This document shows, one piece after another, positions 1 to 7,061 of a stretch of DNA of 16,675 bases (position 1 is its first letter; each line of letters begins with the position of its first letter). The stretch is taken from contig JAFVQP010000199.1 of the NCBI GenBank assembly GCA_017504735.1, forward strand, positions 1 to 16,675. Reading direction: 5' to 3'. A model generated the notes under the pieces. It saw nothing but the letters and a program-made list of their open reading frames with translations, ran no database searches and was not told the origin of the DNA. The DNA comes from Clostridia bacterium. GTDB lineage: Bacteria > Bacillota_A > Clostridia > Christensenellales > Borkfalkiaceae. Position numbers and translations under genes: made by a program.

Positions 1-367
1 AAGGGGGTAAAATCATCACGAGTATGCACTCAGGGAAAACCTTTTTCGCATTTAACGAACCGACCACGTCGATTTCCATAATCACCGATTTGGTCTTTAA
101 GGTTTCTTCTACGAAGGATTTTGGCGTACCGTAGTAGTTGCCAAAATGCTCGTCGTATTCCAAGAAATCGTTTTCCTCAATACGGCGCATAAATTCTTCA
201 CGGGAAAGGAAGAAGTAATGCTTACCGTGTATTTCACCTTCGCGCGGCTCACGCGTGGTGCAGGAAACGGATTCCACCACGTCGTCACGACGCTGTAATA
301 TTGTTTTTACAATTGTGCCCTTACCAACGCCCGAAGGCCCGGACACCGCCATCAATACGTGTTTCAT
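1..367 (-). CDS. gmk: Guanylate kinase, N-terminal part (gene continues past the left edge)
   Basis: Phosphorylates GMP (and dGMP) to GDP with ATP in the cytosol, an essential step of guanine nucleotide synthesis. The first 122 residues are present. They show the P-loop GPSGVGKGT at residues 10-18, the SCTTREPREGEI segment of the GMP-binding domain, the YGTPK motif, and EIDVVGSL, which matches the family's DVxG strand. The start at 367 is supported by GAGGGA about 8 nt upstream and by the usual position of the P-loop. It lies downstream of yicC, a very common pairing in Bacillota, and is probably co-transcribed with it across a 219-nt gap filled by a hairpin-octamer array. The 3' end is outside the window. 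Identification is secure. Confidence 0.96.
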   Translation of the reverse strand, partial: MKHVLMAVSGPSGVGKGTIVKTILQRRDDVVESVSCTTREPREGEIHGKHYFFLSREEFMRRIEENDFLEYDEHFGNYYGTPKSFVEETLKTKSVIMEIDVVGSLNAKKVFPECILVMILPP

Positions 368-387
368 ATAAATCCCTCATTGTATTA

Positions 388-586
388 CGGTGAAGTTTTC
401 GCTTTGCGAAAGTGAAGTTTGTTCCAAGTGAAGTTTTGCGTTCCGCAAAGTGAAGTTTGCCTGTCGGCAAGTTGCGGCTGAGGTTTAGTGAATGCACGAA
501 ACCATCTAATAAAGTGTGTGATAAGACACCTTACTGCGTCCAACGTCAGGTTGGAACTTCACTGTGGCTCTGCCACAACTTCACTA
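388..586. repeat. Octamer and mini-hairpin array A, between yicC and gmk
   Basis: On the plus strand GTGAAGTT occurs exactly at 390, 412, 428 and 450, and its inverse AACTTCAC at 555 and 577. The gaps are small hairpins: TTTCGC/GCGAAA (loop TTT), TTG/CAA (loop TTC), TTTGCG/CGCAAA (loop TTC), TTGCC/GGCAA (loop TGTC) and TGTGGC/GCCACA (loop TCT). Start-to-start steps are 22, 16, 22 and, on the inverse side, 22. The centre (471-550) holds GTTGCGGCTG and further short inverted repeats such as GTGT/ACAC and TCCAAC/GTTGGA. The array begins 2 nt after the yicC stop codon and ends before the gmk ribosome binding site. Function unknown. Confidence 0.88.
407..458. repeat. 52-bp core shared exactly with 3610-3661
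   Basis: This part of array A is identical base for base to 3610-3661 in array B. It covers three consecutive octamers and the two hairpin spacers between them. Sequence just outside the block differs. Confidence 0.9.
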
Positions 587-1462
587 TTATTCCAAATTCT
601 GTACTTGCTCGCGGATTTTTTCAATCTCGTTCTTTAATGCAAGCCCTGCGCGCGTAATCGTTACGTCGTTGCTCTTGGAACAGGTCGTGTTCGCTTCGCG
701 GTTAAATTCCTGCACCAAGAAATCGAGCTTTCTACCCACAATCCCCTCTTCCGCAATGCTTCTAAATTGCTCGATATGGGATTTTAATCTCGTCAATTCC
801 TCGTCGATATTGCTCTTGTCGGTGAAAACGGCAACTTCGGTCAACAATCTACCCTCGTCCATCTTCACGTCGGCAAGATATTCCTGCACTTTTGCCGTCA
901 GCTTTTCACGGTATTCCGCCGCCACCAAGGGTGCGCGAGTTGCAATTTCCGCAACCAACCCTTCAATGGTTTGTACCCTTGCAAGCATATCCGCCTTCAA
1001 TTTTTCCCCTTCCACCAAACGCATTTCGTTCAGCTTATCAAGGGCAACGTTGAGGGCAACGTCCAAGGCGTTCGTCATTTCCTCGTCCAAGGAAACGGTA
1101 TCTTCCTGCTTCAACACTTCGGGATAGCGCAACACCGAGGACAAGGTAACGTCGTCGGGCAAATCAGGGAACGCCTCTCTCAAGGCCTTCGCCGCCGCCA
1201 CGTAGGACGCCGCCAAGTTTAAATCGGGCGCAAGCGCGGTTTCTCTCTCACGCTTATCCTTCAAAGAAATGAACACGTCGGCGTGCCCACGCGTTAATTT
1301 CTTGCGGATGGTCGTCCGAATCACGTCCTCATACGCCGCAAAAATGCGCGGTGCCTTGATGGATACGTCCAAATAACGGTTGTTCACCGTCTTAATTTCA
1401 CAGGTCAGCTCTAAGCCGCCTTCTGCATATTCGCCTTTCCCGTAACCGGTCATACTAAGCAT
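587..1462 (-). CDS. yicC: YicC family endoribonuclease
   Basis: A 291-residue member of the YicC family, normal in length (about 290). The family signature SMTGYGKG lies at residues 3-10, and the conserved C-terminal DUF1732 region includes DEELTRLKSHIEQF and GRKLDFLVQEFNREANT. Homologues in Escherichia coli and Bacillus have been reported to have endoribonuclease activity, including a role in turnover of the small RNA RyhB; the substrate here is unknown. The start at 1462 is favoured over the internal Met at residue 4 because AAAGAGGTGAT sits about 8 nt upstream. It is the first gene of a yicC-gmk unit with its own extended -10 promoter. The next gene, gmk, starts 219 nt downstream, beyond an unusual repeat array. 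Confidence 0.95.
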   Translation of the reverse strand: MLSMTGYGKGEYAEGGLELTCEIKTVNNRYLDVSIKAPRIFAAYEDVIRTTIRKKLTRGHADVFISLKDKRERETALAPDLNLAASYVAAAKALREAFPDLPDDVTLSSVLRYPEVLKQEDTVSLDEEMTNALDVALNVALDKLNEMRLVEGEKLKADMLARVQTIEGLVAEIATRAPLVAAEYREKLTAKVQEYLADVKMDEGRLLTEVAVFTDKSNIDEELTRLKSHIEQFRSIAEEGIVGRKLDFLVQEFNREANTTCSKSNDVTITRAGLALKNEIEKIREQVQNLE

Positions 1463-1492
1463 ACGTATATCACCTCTTTTGTTATAGCAAAC

Positions 1493-1521
1493 ATTATAGC
1501 AAACTTTTTCAAAAATTACAA
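1493..1521 (-). promoter_or_regulatory. Sigma-A promoter of yicC-gmk
   Basis: On the minus strand TTGTAA, a 17-bp spacer and TATAAT, with TG one base before the -10 (extended -10). The decamer TTTGCTATAA is repeated immediately downstream, so a second, shifted -10-like element (TATAAC) is also present. The 5' leader is about 25 nt. Confidence 0.8.
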
Positions 1522-1566
1522 GCCCCCGCTGCCATGTTTTTTCAACTTTTTTATTAATTTTATAAT

Positions 1567-1601
1567 AAAATTATAAAAGAGCCGCTTTCTGCGACTCTTT
1601 T
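1567..1601 (-). terminator. Factor-independent terminator of ligA
   Basis: On the minus strand AAAAGAGTCGC and GCGGCTCTTTT pair over 11 bp (one T-G wobble) around the loop AGAAA, followed by an A/T-rich tail with T runs. It begins 16 nt after the ligA stop codon. Confidence 0.85.
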
Positions 1602-1616
1602 GCGTGCGATTTTCCT

Positions 1617-3563
1617 TTAATTTTCTATCATTGCCTTAAATTCTGCTTCGTCAATGATTTTGATGCCCAGCTTTTGCGCCTTGGCAAGCTTACTGCCCGC
1701 CTCTTCCCCTGCCAAAACCAAGGTCGTTTTTGCAGTAACCGACGATTGACAAACGCCGCCGCGTTCCTCAATCAACTTTTGCGCCTCACTCCGCTTGAAC
1801 GAGGACAACGTACCCGTCAAGACAACCGATTGTCCCGAGAAAATACCTTCCTTCTTTTCGTCCGACCATACGGGGGTCACGCCCACTTCGGTTAAAGCGG
1901 TCAACTCCGCAAGGTTGTTTTCGTCTTGGAAGTAGTCCAAAATCGCCTTTGCGGTGATCTCCCCGACGTTTTCCAAGGCAAGCAAATCGTCCAAGGCCGC
2001 CGCCTTTAAATTGTCCATATTTTTAAAGCGTGCCGCAAGATCTTTTGCCGCCACTCTACCCACACCGCCGATGCCAATTGCGTAAATGAACGCATCCATG
2101 GTAGGGGTCTTGCTCTTTTCAATCGCCGTTAAGAGGTTGTTTATCTTCTTATCCTTAAAGCCGTCAAGCTCCGCCAAATCTTCCGCCGTCAAACGGTATA
2201 AATCGGAAAATTTCGACATATTTTTCCGCTGTACAAGCAACTCCGCTGTGCTTTCGGAAAAGCCGTCGATATTCATCGCATTCTTACTTGCATAATGGTC
2301 CAACATCGCCACGATACGAGGGGTGCAAAGTCGATTCGGGCAGAACAAATGCGCCCCATTTTCCACCAAAATGCTACCGCAAGCAGGGCAAAGCGTGGGC
2401 TTTTCCACCTCTACGCTATGGTCAAAATGCTCGGTTGCGCCCAAAATTTCGGGGATAACCTCATTGGAACGGCGCACCAACACGCGTGAACCGATTTTTA
2501 CGCCCTTACGCAAAATATCGCCGTAGTTGTTCAAGGTCGCCCTCGACACCGTCGCGCCGCCAAGCTCTACGGGGTCAAGGAGTGCCAAAGGGGTCAATTT
2601 TCCCGTTCTCCCCACCTGCCAAATTACCTCTTTCAAGAGGGTGGTCACTTCTTCCGCCTCGAACTTATACGCAAGCGCCCAACGAGGGAATTTATCGGTA
2701 AAGCCAAGCTCTTCGCGAAGAAGTGCATCGTTCAATTTAATCACCGCGCCGTCCGTCAACACGTCTAAATTTTTACGCTCGATTTCCACCTCGGCAATCG
2801 CCGCCGCCACCTCTTCGGCGGAGTGGCAAACACGGAAGTAAGGGAACACCTTGAACCCCTCTTGGATAAGGAAGTCATGTGCGTTCGTTTGAGACATGGG
2901 TGCCCCGTCCGAGGTATAATTGACGTCGTAGAAGTAGATGTCGGGCTTGCGCGTTTCGGTCACTTTCGGGTCAAGGTTACGGATTGCGCCAGCCACCGCA
3001 TTGCGCGCGTTTTTCAACGGCTCTGCCGCCGTTTTGTTGTACGCATCGAGTACGGACAAGCGGATTACCGCTTCCCCGCGCACCTCTAAAGTGCCTTGAT
3101 ACGCAATCTTTAAGGGGAAGGAACGGATGGTCAAAACCTGCGCCGTCACATCCTCGCCAATGGTGCCGTTGCCACGGGTTGTCGCGCGGACAAATTGCCC
3201 TTTGTCGTAGGTCAAGCATACGGTCAAGCCGTCAAATTTATATTCCACGGTGTAATCGCAAGACTTGCCTTCGGCAAGTTTTTGCACGCGCGTTAAAAAG
3301 GCGTTCAATTCCTCTGAGGACACCGCCTTATCGAGGCTGAACAAGCGCGCGATATGCGTATGCTTTTCAAAGCCCTTAATCGGCTCGCCCCCCACTCGAC
3401 GGGTCGGGCTGTCGGGATAAACTTCGCCCGTTTCCTCTTCCAAACGGCGGAGTTCATCGTACAAGGCATCGTATTCCTTATCGGAAACGGTAGGGTTGTC
3501 CAGCACGTAATATTCGTGCGCCCATTTGTTGAGTATATCAACCAGTTCTCTTTGTCTGCTCAT
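1617..3563 (-). CDS. ligA: NAD-dependent DNA ligase LigA
   Basis: Seals nicks in duplex DNA using NAD+ during replication and repair. At 648 residues it is close to the usual 650-680. In order: domain Ia with YYVLDNPTVSDKEYDALYDEL (residues 19-39); the adenylation domain with catalytic Lys109 in EYKFDG; an OB fold (about 310-385); a zinc finger with Cys392, Cys395, Cys408 and Cys413; helix-hairpin-helix repeats (about 430-550); and a C-terminal BRCT domain (573-648). The motif usually written RGDGTTGEDVT reads RGNGTIGEDVT here. AAGGAA lies 6 nt before the start. It is the second gene of a pcrA-ligA unit, as in many Bacillota, with no clear promoter in the 230-nt gap, and it ends at a strong terminator. 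Confidence 0.98.
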   Translation of the reverse strand: MSRQRELVDILNKWAHEYYVLDNPTVSDKEYDALYDELRRLEEETGEVYPDSPTRRVGGEPIKGFEKHTHIARLFSLDKAVSSEELNAFLTRVQKLAEGKSCDYTVEYKFDGLTVCLTYDKGQFVRATTRGNGTIGEDVTAQVLTIRSFPLKIAYQGTLEVRGEAVIRLSVLDAYNKTAAEPLKNARNAVAGAIRNLDPKVTETRKPDIYFYDVNYTSDGAPMSQTNAHDFLIQEGFKVFPYFRVCHSAEEVAAAIAEVEIERKNLDVLTDGAVIKLNDALLREELGFTDKFPRWALAYKFEAEEVTTLLKEVIWQVGRTGKLTPLALLDPVELGGATVSRATLNNYGDILRKGVKIGSRVLVRRSNEVIPEILGATEHFDHSVEVEKPTLCPACGSILVENGAHLFCPNRLCTPRIVAMLDHYASKNAMNIDGFSESTAELLVQRKNMSKFSDLYRLTAEDLAELDGFKDKKINNLLTAIEKSKTPTMDAFIYAIGIGGVGRVAAKDLAARFKNMDNLKAAALDDLLALENVGEITAKAILDYFQDENNLAELTALTEVGVTPVWSDEKKEGIFSGQSVVLTGTLSSFKRSEAQKLIEERGGVCQSSVTAKTTLVLAGEEAGSKLAKAQKLGIKIIDEAEFKAMIEN

Positions 3564-3588
3564 AGTGTTCCTTTTTTTACTCCGTAAA

Positions 3589-3793
3589 AAGTTAAGTTTT
3601 CGCCATGGACGAAAGTGAAGTTTGTTCCAAGTGAAGTTTTGCGTTCCGCAAAGTGAAGTTTTTTGCGTTCTGCAAAAAGTTGTGGCTGTTATTTATATTC
3701 GCAATAACTTGCCCAAAGGCAAACTTCACTGGCGTAGCCAACTTCACTGTATCGAAGATACAACTTCACTGTGGCTTTGCCACAACATCACCC
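3589..3793. repeat. Octamer and mini-hairpin array B, between pcrA and ligA
   Basis: On the plus strand GTGAAGTT is exact at 3615, 3631 and 3653 with a variant GTTAAGTT at 3591. The inverse AACTTCAC is exact at 3722, 3740 and 3762 with a variant AACATCAC at 3784. Steps are 24, 16, 22 and 18, 22, 22. Spacer hairpins are TTTCG/CGAAA, TTG/CAA, TTTGCG/CGCAAA, TTTTTGCG/TGCAAAAA (one G-T pair), TGGC/GCCA, TGTATC/GATACA and TGTGGC/GCCACA, mostly with 3-nt loops. The centre (3679-3721) carries GTTGTGGCTG, close to GTTGCGGCTG of array A, plus GTTATT/AATAAC and TTGCC/GGCAA hairpins. The last inverse copy ends 2 nt from the pcrA stop codon. Confidence 0.88.
3610..3661. repeat. 52-bp core shared exactly with 407-458
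   Basis: Second copy of the three-octamer core of array A, about 3.2 kb away in an unrelated gene gap and without a mismatch. Confidence 0.9.
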
Positions 3794-6229
3794 CTATATC
3801 ACCGTCAACGGCGCAAGGCTTGCGGACAACTGCTTAATGCCCAGCCCTTCAAACGCAATATCCACAAACATATTGCTGCCCATGCCACGCACCGCCACGA
3901 TGACACCCACGCCAAATTTCGGGTGCTTTACGCTAACGCCGATTTTATATACGGACAAATCCTTACCGCCCGTCGCAGGTTTCGCCGCTTTGCCTACACC
4001 GCCGTACACAAAACCGCCGCTCTTCTTTTGCGCGTTTTGACCACCGTACGAAGTTGAACCGCCATACGAACCACCGCCGTAGGAGCTTCCACCGCCATAG
4101 CTTGTACCGCCGTAGCTGTTGCCATTCCACGGCGTACGGGTGATGGTAGAGCTTTGTTTGGGGATATTGCTATACCCGCCGTAGCTACCGCCGAAACTGT
4201 TTCTTCTGCCACCGTAATCATCGTTCGACGCATACCTGCCCCCACCGTATGCCGAATTTCCGTAGCTGTCGGGGTCGTCCCAATCGCTATACCCACGGGG
4301 CATAGGACGGGTTTCTTGGGGCAGTTCTATCACCGAAGAAAGTTCCTTTAAGAAACGCGAACGCATCGTCGGTTCACGCTTACCATAAAGGTATCTGCTC
4401 TTTGACCTTGTTAAGTACAAACGCTCCTTCGCACGTGTAATCGCTACGTACATCAAACGGCGTTCTTCTTCCATATCGTCGTCGTTGTTCACCGCACGCG
4501 ATACGGGTAAAATGTTTTCTTCCAAACCGCAAATGAACACGCACTTAAACTCTAACCCCTTTACCGCGTGTACGGTGGCAAGGGTAACGTAGTTACCATC
4601 GTCCATTTCATCCGTGTCCGAAGACAGGGTGACTTGGTTGAGATAATCGGTCAAGGTGGCGGTCGGGTTTAAACGGCTGTATTCCTCTACCGAGTTGATA
4701 AATTCTTCAATGTTCGCGCGTTTGTTGATACTTTCGTCGGAATCGTCCGCGTATGCTTCACGCATTTTCGTGTCGTCAATAATCTTTTTCACCAGCTCGT
4801 TGACGGGCAGTTCTTGGCTGTCAATGATCCACGCTTTTACCAAATCGCGGAAATCAATCAGCTTTTGACGGGTACCTGCCGTGAAGCCCAACTCGTTGAT
4901 GTCAATGAGGGCATCATACACCGAGGTTTCCGTTTCAAAGGCGTAATTTTGCAAGGTTTCCACCGTTTTCGCGCCGATACCACGCTTCGGGAAGTTGATG
5001 ATACGCACCGCCGCTTCGCTGTCGAACGGGTTGTTGATCAGGCGCAAATAAGCAAGCAAATCCTTGATTTCCTTACGTTCGAAGAACTTGAAACCGCCGA
5101 AGACCTTATACGAGATACCGTCCCCCGTGAACTCTTGTTCGAATGCTCGTGTGAGGGCGTTAAGTCGCATCAAAATGGCAAAATCGGAGAAGGAATACCC
5201 TTGGCGCACAAGCCCTGCGATGGTGTGCGCGATAAATCTCGCCTCGCCGCTTTCCTCGTCCGCTTCGTGCACTTTTACAGGCGCGCCTTCCTCGTTTTCC
5301 GTCCAAAGCTGTTTGTCCTTGCGCTTGCCGTTGTAACGGATTGCCGTGTTGGCAAGTTTTAAGATATTCTTTGTAGAACGGTAGTTGCGTTCGAGCTTGA
5401 ACACGCGCGCATTTTTAAAATCCTTCTCAAAGTGTAAAATATTTTCAATCTTCGCACCGCGCCAGCCGTAAATCGACTGGTCGTCGTCCCCTACCACAAA
5501 CAAGTTACCGTGAACGGAAGCAAGCAGTTTTATGATTTCATACTGCACTTCGTTGGTATCCTGGAACTCGTCCACGAGAATGTAACGGAAGCGTCCGCTC
5601 AAATACTCGCGTACTTCCTTTTCCTTGCGCAAAAGGTTGCGCGTTTCGTTTAAGAGGTCGTCAAAGTCGAGCGCATTGTTTTCACGCAGGTGCTTTTGGT
5701 AGCGCGCGTACACTTTTACAATATCGTCAATATCACGTTCCCCTGCGTATTCCTCACCGTAACGTTCGGGGTCAAGCCCCAACATTTTCGCGTTCGCAAT
5801 GTGCCATTTTACGTTTTTGAGGAGCTTTTCATCGTCAAAATCACATTCCTGGAAGGATTTTTTCACGATGTTGTTGCGTTCCACTTCGCTGTAAATGGAG
5901 AAGTTGGGCTGAATCCCTACTTCTTCGGGATACATACGCAAAATGCGCACGCACATGCTGTGGATGGTGCAAACCCACGAACGGGAAACGTCCACGATAC
6001 GGCTTAAACGCTCTTTCATTTCGTTTGCCGCCTTGTTGGTGAAGGTGATGGACAAAATCGCATCCGCAGGCACCCCAAGTTCCTCTACAATGTAAGCAAT
6101 ACGCGAGGTTAAAACGCGGGTTTTACCGCTGCCTGCGCCTGCCAAAACCAATACGGGGCCTTCCGTTTGTAATACAGGTTTGATTTGTTCGTCATTTAAT
6201 TGTTCTAAAATATCATCAATGTGTGTCAT
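3794..6229 (-). CDS. pcrA: ATP-dependent DNA helicase PcrA (UvrD/Rep family)
   Basis: Superfamily 1A 3'-5' helicase used in repair, recombination control and transcription-linked repair. The product is 811 residues if it starts at 6229, where MTHIDDILEQLN aligns with the usual PcrA N-terminus. Motifs: Q-motif near residues 10-18, Walker A GAGSGKT (31-37), LVDEFQDTN (motif II), GDDDQSIYGWRGA (motif III), NYRST (motif IV) and VKGLEF with the usual C-terminal motifs after it. From about 645 to 745 there is a long Gly/Tyr/Ser-rich linker with many SYGG units. The last 51 residues match the Tudor-like C-terminal domain (VKHPKFGVGVIV) that contacts RNA polymerase in other PcrA/UvrD proteins. There is no Shine-Dalgarno sequence and the -10 box lies 9 nt before the ATG. 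It heads a pcrA-ligA unit. Confidence 0.97.
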   Translation of the reverse strand: MTHIDDILEQLNDEQIKPVLQTEGPVLVLAGAGSGKTRVLTSRIAYIVEELGVPADAILSITFTNKAANEMKERLSRIVDVSRSWVCTIHSMCVRILRMYPEEVGIQPNFSIYSEVERNNIVKKSFQECDFDDEKLLKNVKWHIANAKMLGLDPERYGEEYAGERDIDDIVKVYARYQKHLRENNALDFDDLLNETRNLLRKEKEVREYLSGRFRYILVDEFQDTNEVQYEIIKLLASVHGNLFVVGDDDQSIYGWRGAKIENILHFEKDFKNARVFKLERNYRSTKNILKLANTAIRYNGKRKDKQLWTENEEGAPVKVHEADEESGEARFIAHTIAGLVRQGYSFSDFAILMRLNALTRAFEQEFTGDGISYKVFGGFKFFERKEIKDLLAYLRLINNPFDSEAAVRIINFPKRGIGAKTVETLQNYAFETETSVYDALIDINELGFTAGTRQKLIDFRDLVKAWIIDSQELPVNELVKKIIDDTKMREAYADDSDESINKRANIEEFINSVEEYSRLNPTATLTDYLNQVTLSSDTDEMDDGNYVTLATVHAVKGLEFKCVFICGLEENILPVSRAVNNDDDMEEERRLMYVAITRAKERLYLTRSKSRYLYGKREPTMRSRFLKELSSVIELPQETRPMPRGYSDWDDPDSYGNSAYGGGRYASNDDYGGRRNSFGGSYGGYSNIPKQSSTITRTPWNGNSYGGTSYGGGSSYGGGSYGGSTSYGGQNAQKKSGGFVYGGVGKAAKPATGGKDLSVYKIGVSVKHPKFGVGVIVAVRGMGSNMFVDIAFEGLGIKQLSASLAPLTVI

Positions 6230-6238
6230 AACGTTTTT

Positions 6239-6267
6239 ATTATAGCATATGCGGTAAATTTTTGCAA
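6239..6267 (-). promoter_or_regulatory. Sigma-A promoter of pcrA-ligA, giving an almost leaderless mRNA
   Basis: On the minus strand TTGCAA, 17 bp and TATAAT preceded by TGC (extended -10). Only nine bases (AAAAACGTT) separate the -10 from the ATG, so a start at the usual distance would give a leader of about 3 nt. Confidence 0.75.
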
Positions 6268-6286
6268 GCCCTGCCGTATGTTTTCC

Positions 6287-6317
6287 GAGAAAAAAGACCG
6301 AACAAAGTTCGGTCTTT
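6287..6317 (-). terminator. Terminator of the 134-aa gene
   Basis: On the minus strand AAAGACCGAAC and GTTCGGTCTTT form a perfect 11-bp stem with a TTT loop, followed by TTTTTTCTC. It begins 12 nt past the stop codon at 6330 and separates that gene from pcrA. Confidence 0.9.
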
Positions 6318-6329
6318 ACATTTTCACCC

Positions 6330-6734
6330 TTATTTAGCAAGAAGGGTGTCAAATTCGTATTCTTTACGGAAACGTTCAAGGGCGCGGAGATATTTTTCAC
6401 TTAAGTTTAGGGTGTAGCGTTGCTTTTCCGCATAGGACAGGGTGTCGTAATACGCCTTATCCGTAAGCCTGCCGATGGCATCGCTGACTTCCCCTTCGGA
6501 AAGAAGAATTTCCTTCACGCGCAGGTAAAAATCATCCTCTTTTTTCCCCTCGATTTGCGCCTCCACCTGCGTCTTGAAAAAACGCCCTGCTTTGCTTTCG
6601 TTAAGACCCTGCTCCCTTGCTTTTTCCTTTTTCTCGGAAAAATCCGCCTCACAGTTTTTCCAAAAATCACTCTTTATCCTGTGTTTTGCCAGCCTTGCTT
6701 CCTCACGCAAGGTACGTGCATTTTCGTTTGACAT
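6330..6734 (-). CDS. Small charged protein of unknown function
   Basis: A 134-residue protein that I do not recognise. It is rich in Lys, Glu and Arg, has no membrane segment or signal peptide, and looks almost wholly helical, with possible coiled coil in both the first half (EKKEKAREQGLNESK) and the last (SEKYLRALERFRKEYEF). The start at 6734 has GAGGTGA 5 nt upstream, which supports real translation. It sits 76 nt downstream of rpsU, with a strong terminator between them and no convincing promoter of its own, so it may depend on read-through from rpsU. It does not resemble YqeY, the protein often next to rpsU in Bacillota. It ends in its own terminator. Confidence 0.8.
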   Translation of the reverse strand: MSNENARTLREEARLAKHRIKSDFWKNCEADFSEKKEKAREQGLNESKAGRFFKTQVEAQIEGKKEDDFYLRVKEILLSEGEVSDAIGRLTDKAYYDTLSYAEKQRYTLNLSEKYLRALERFRKEYEFDTLLAK

Positions 6735-6770
6735 ACTTCACCTCATTTCGACCTTATTCGACATTTTTGC

Positions 6771-6802
6771 AAGAAAAAAGAACCCACTTTCGTGAGTTCT
6801 TT
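6771..6802 (-). terminator. Terminator of rpsU
   Basis: On the minus strand AAAGAACTCAC and GTGGGTTCTTT pair over 11 bp (one T-G) around a GAAA tetraloop, followed by TTTTC. It starts 8 nt after the rpsU stop codon. Confidence 0.88.
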
Positions 6803-6810
6803 CGTACTTT

Positions 6811-6987
6811 TTAGTTTCTGCTTCTCTTACGAGCTGCTTCGGATTTCTTCTTTCTTCTTACGGAAGGTTTTTCATAAAATTCCTTCTTTCTAAGATCGCC
6901 GATGATACCGTCGCGGGAGCATTTTCTCTTGAAACGACGCAACGCGCTTTCTACGTTTTCGTTTTCACCAACTCTTACTGTGGACAT
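6811..6987 (-). CDS. rpsU: 30S ribosomal protein S21
   Basis: A 58-residue basic protein of the small ribosomal subunit. Translation gives [20 protein letters not shown], then the conserved [20 protein letters not shown] segment and an Arg/Lys-rich tail ([14 protein letters not shown]), which matches S21 in sequence and length (about 58 residues in Bacillota). A GGTGA element lies about 6 nt before the ATG, with AAAGGA a little further up. It has a near-perfect consensus promoter, as expected for a ribosomal gene, and a strong terminator, and is probably mostly a single-gene transcript. Confidence 0.97.
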   Translation of the reverse strand: MSTVRVGENENVESALRRFKRKCSRDGIIGDLRKKEFYEKPSVRRKKKSEAARKRSRN

Positions 6988-7032
6988 TCCTTTTCACCAT
7001 CCTTTGCCAATGCGTTTATTGATTACTCCGCT

Positions 7033-7061
7033 ATTATAGCAATTTCACCCTTTTATGTCAA
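7033..7061 (-). promoter_or_regulatory. Consensus sigma-A promoter of rpsU
   Basis: On the minus strand TTGACA, 17 bp, TATAAT, with TGC in front of the -10: both hexamers are perfect. This is the strongest promoter in the window and leaves a leader of about 39 nt. Confidence 0.92.

Noticed and set aside
388..586. A CRISPR array, suggested by a constant word separated by variable spacers
   Set aside because: The constant word is only 8 nt, it changes orientation within the array, and the spacers are short self-complementary hairpins. No cas genes are present.
3994..4296. A separate Ala/Val/Thr-rich reading frame within pcrA
   Set aside because: It is the shifted-frame image of the Gly/Tyr/Ser repeats of the PcrA linker.
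6230..6400. N-terminal extension of PcrA by 57 residues to an upstream ATG
   Set aside because: The extension crosses the terminator of the upstream gene and the pcrA promoter and overlaps the upstream coding sequence. The family N-terminus aligns with the ATG at 6229.
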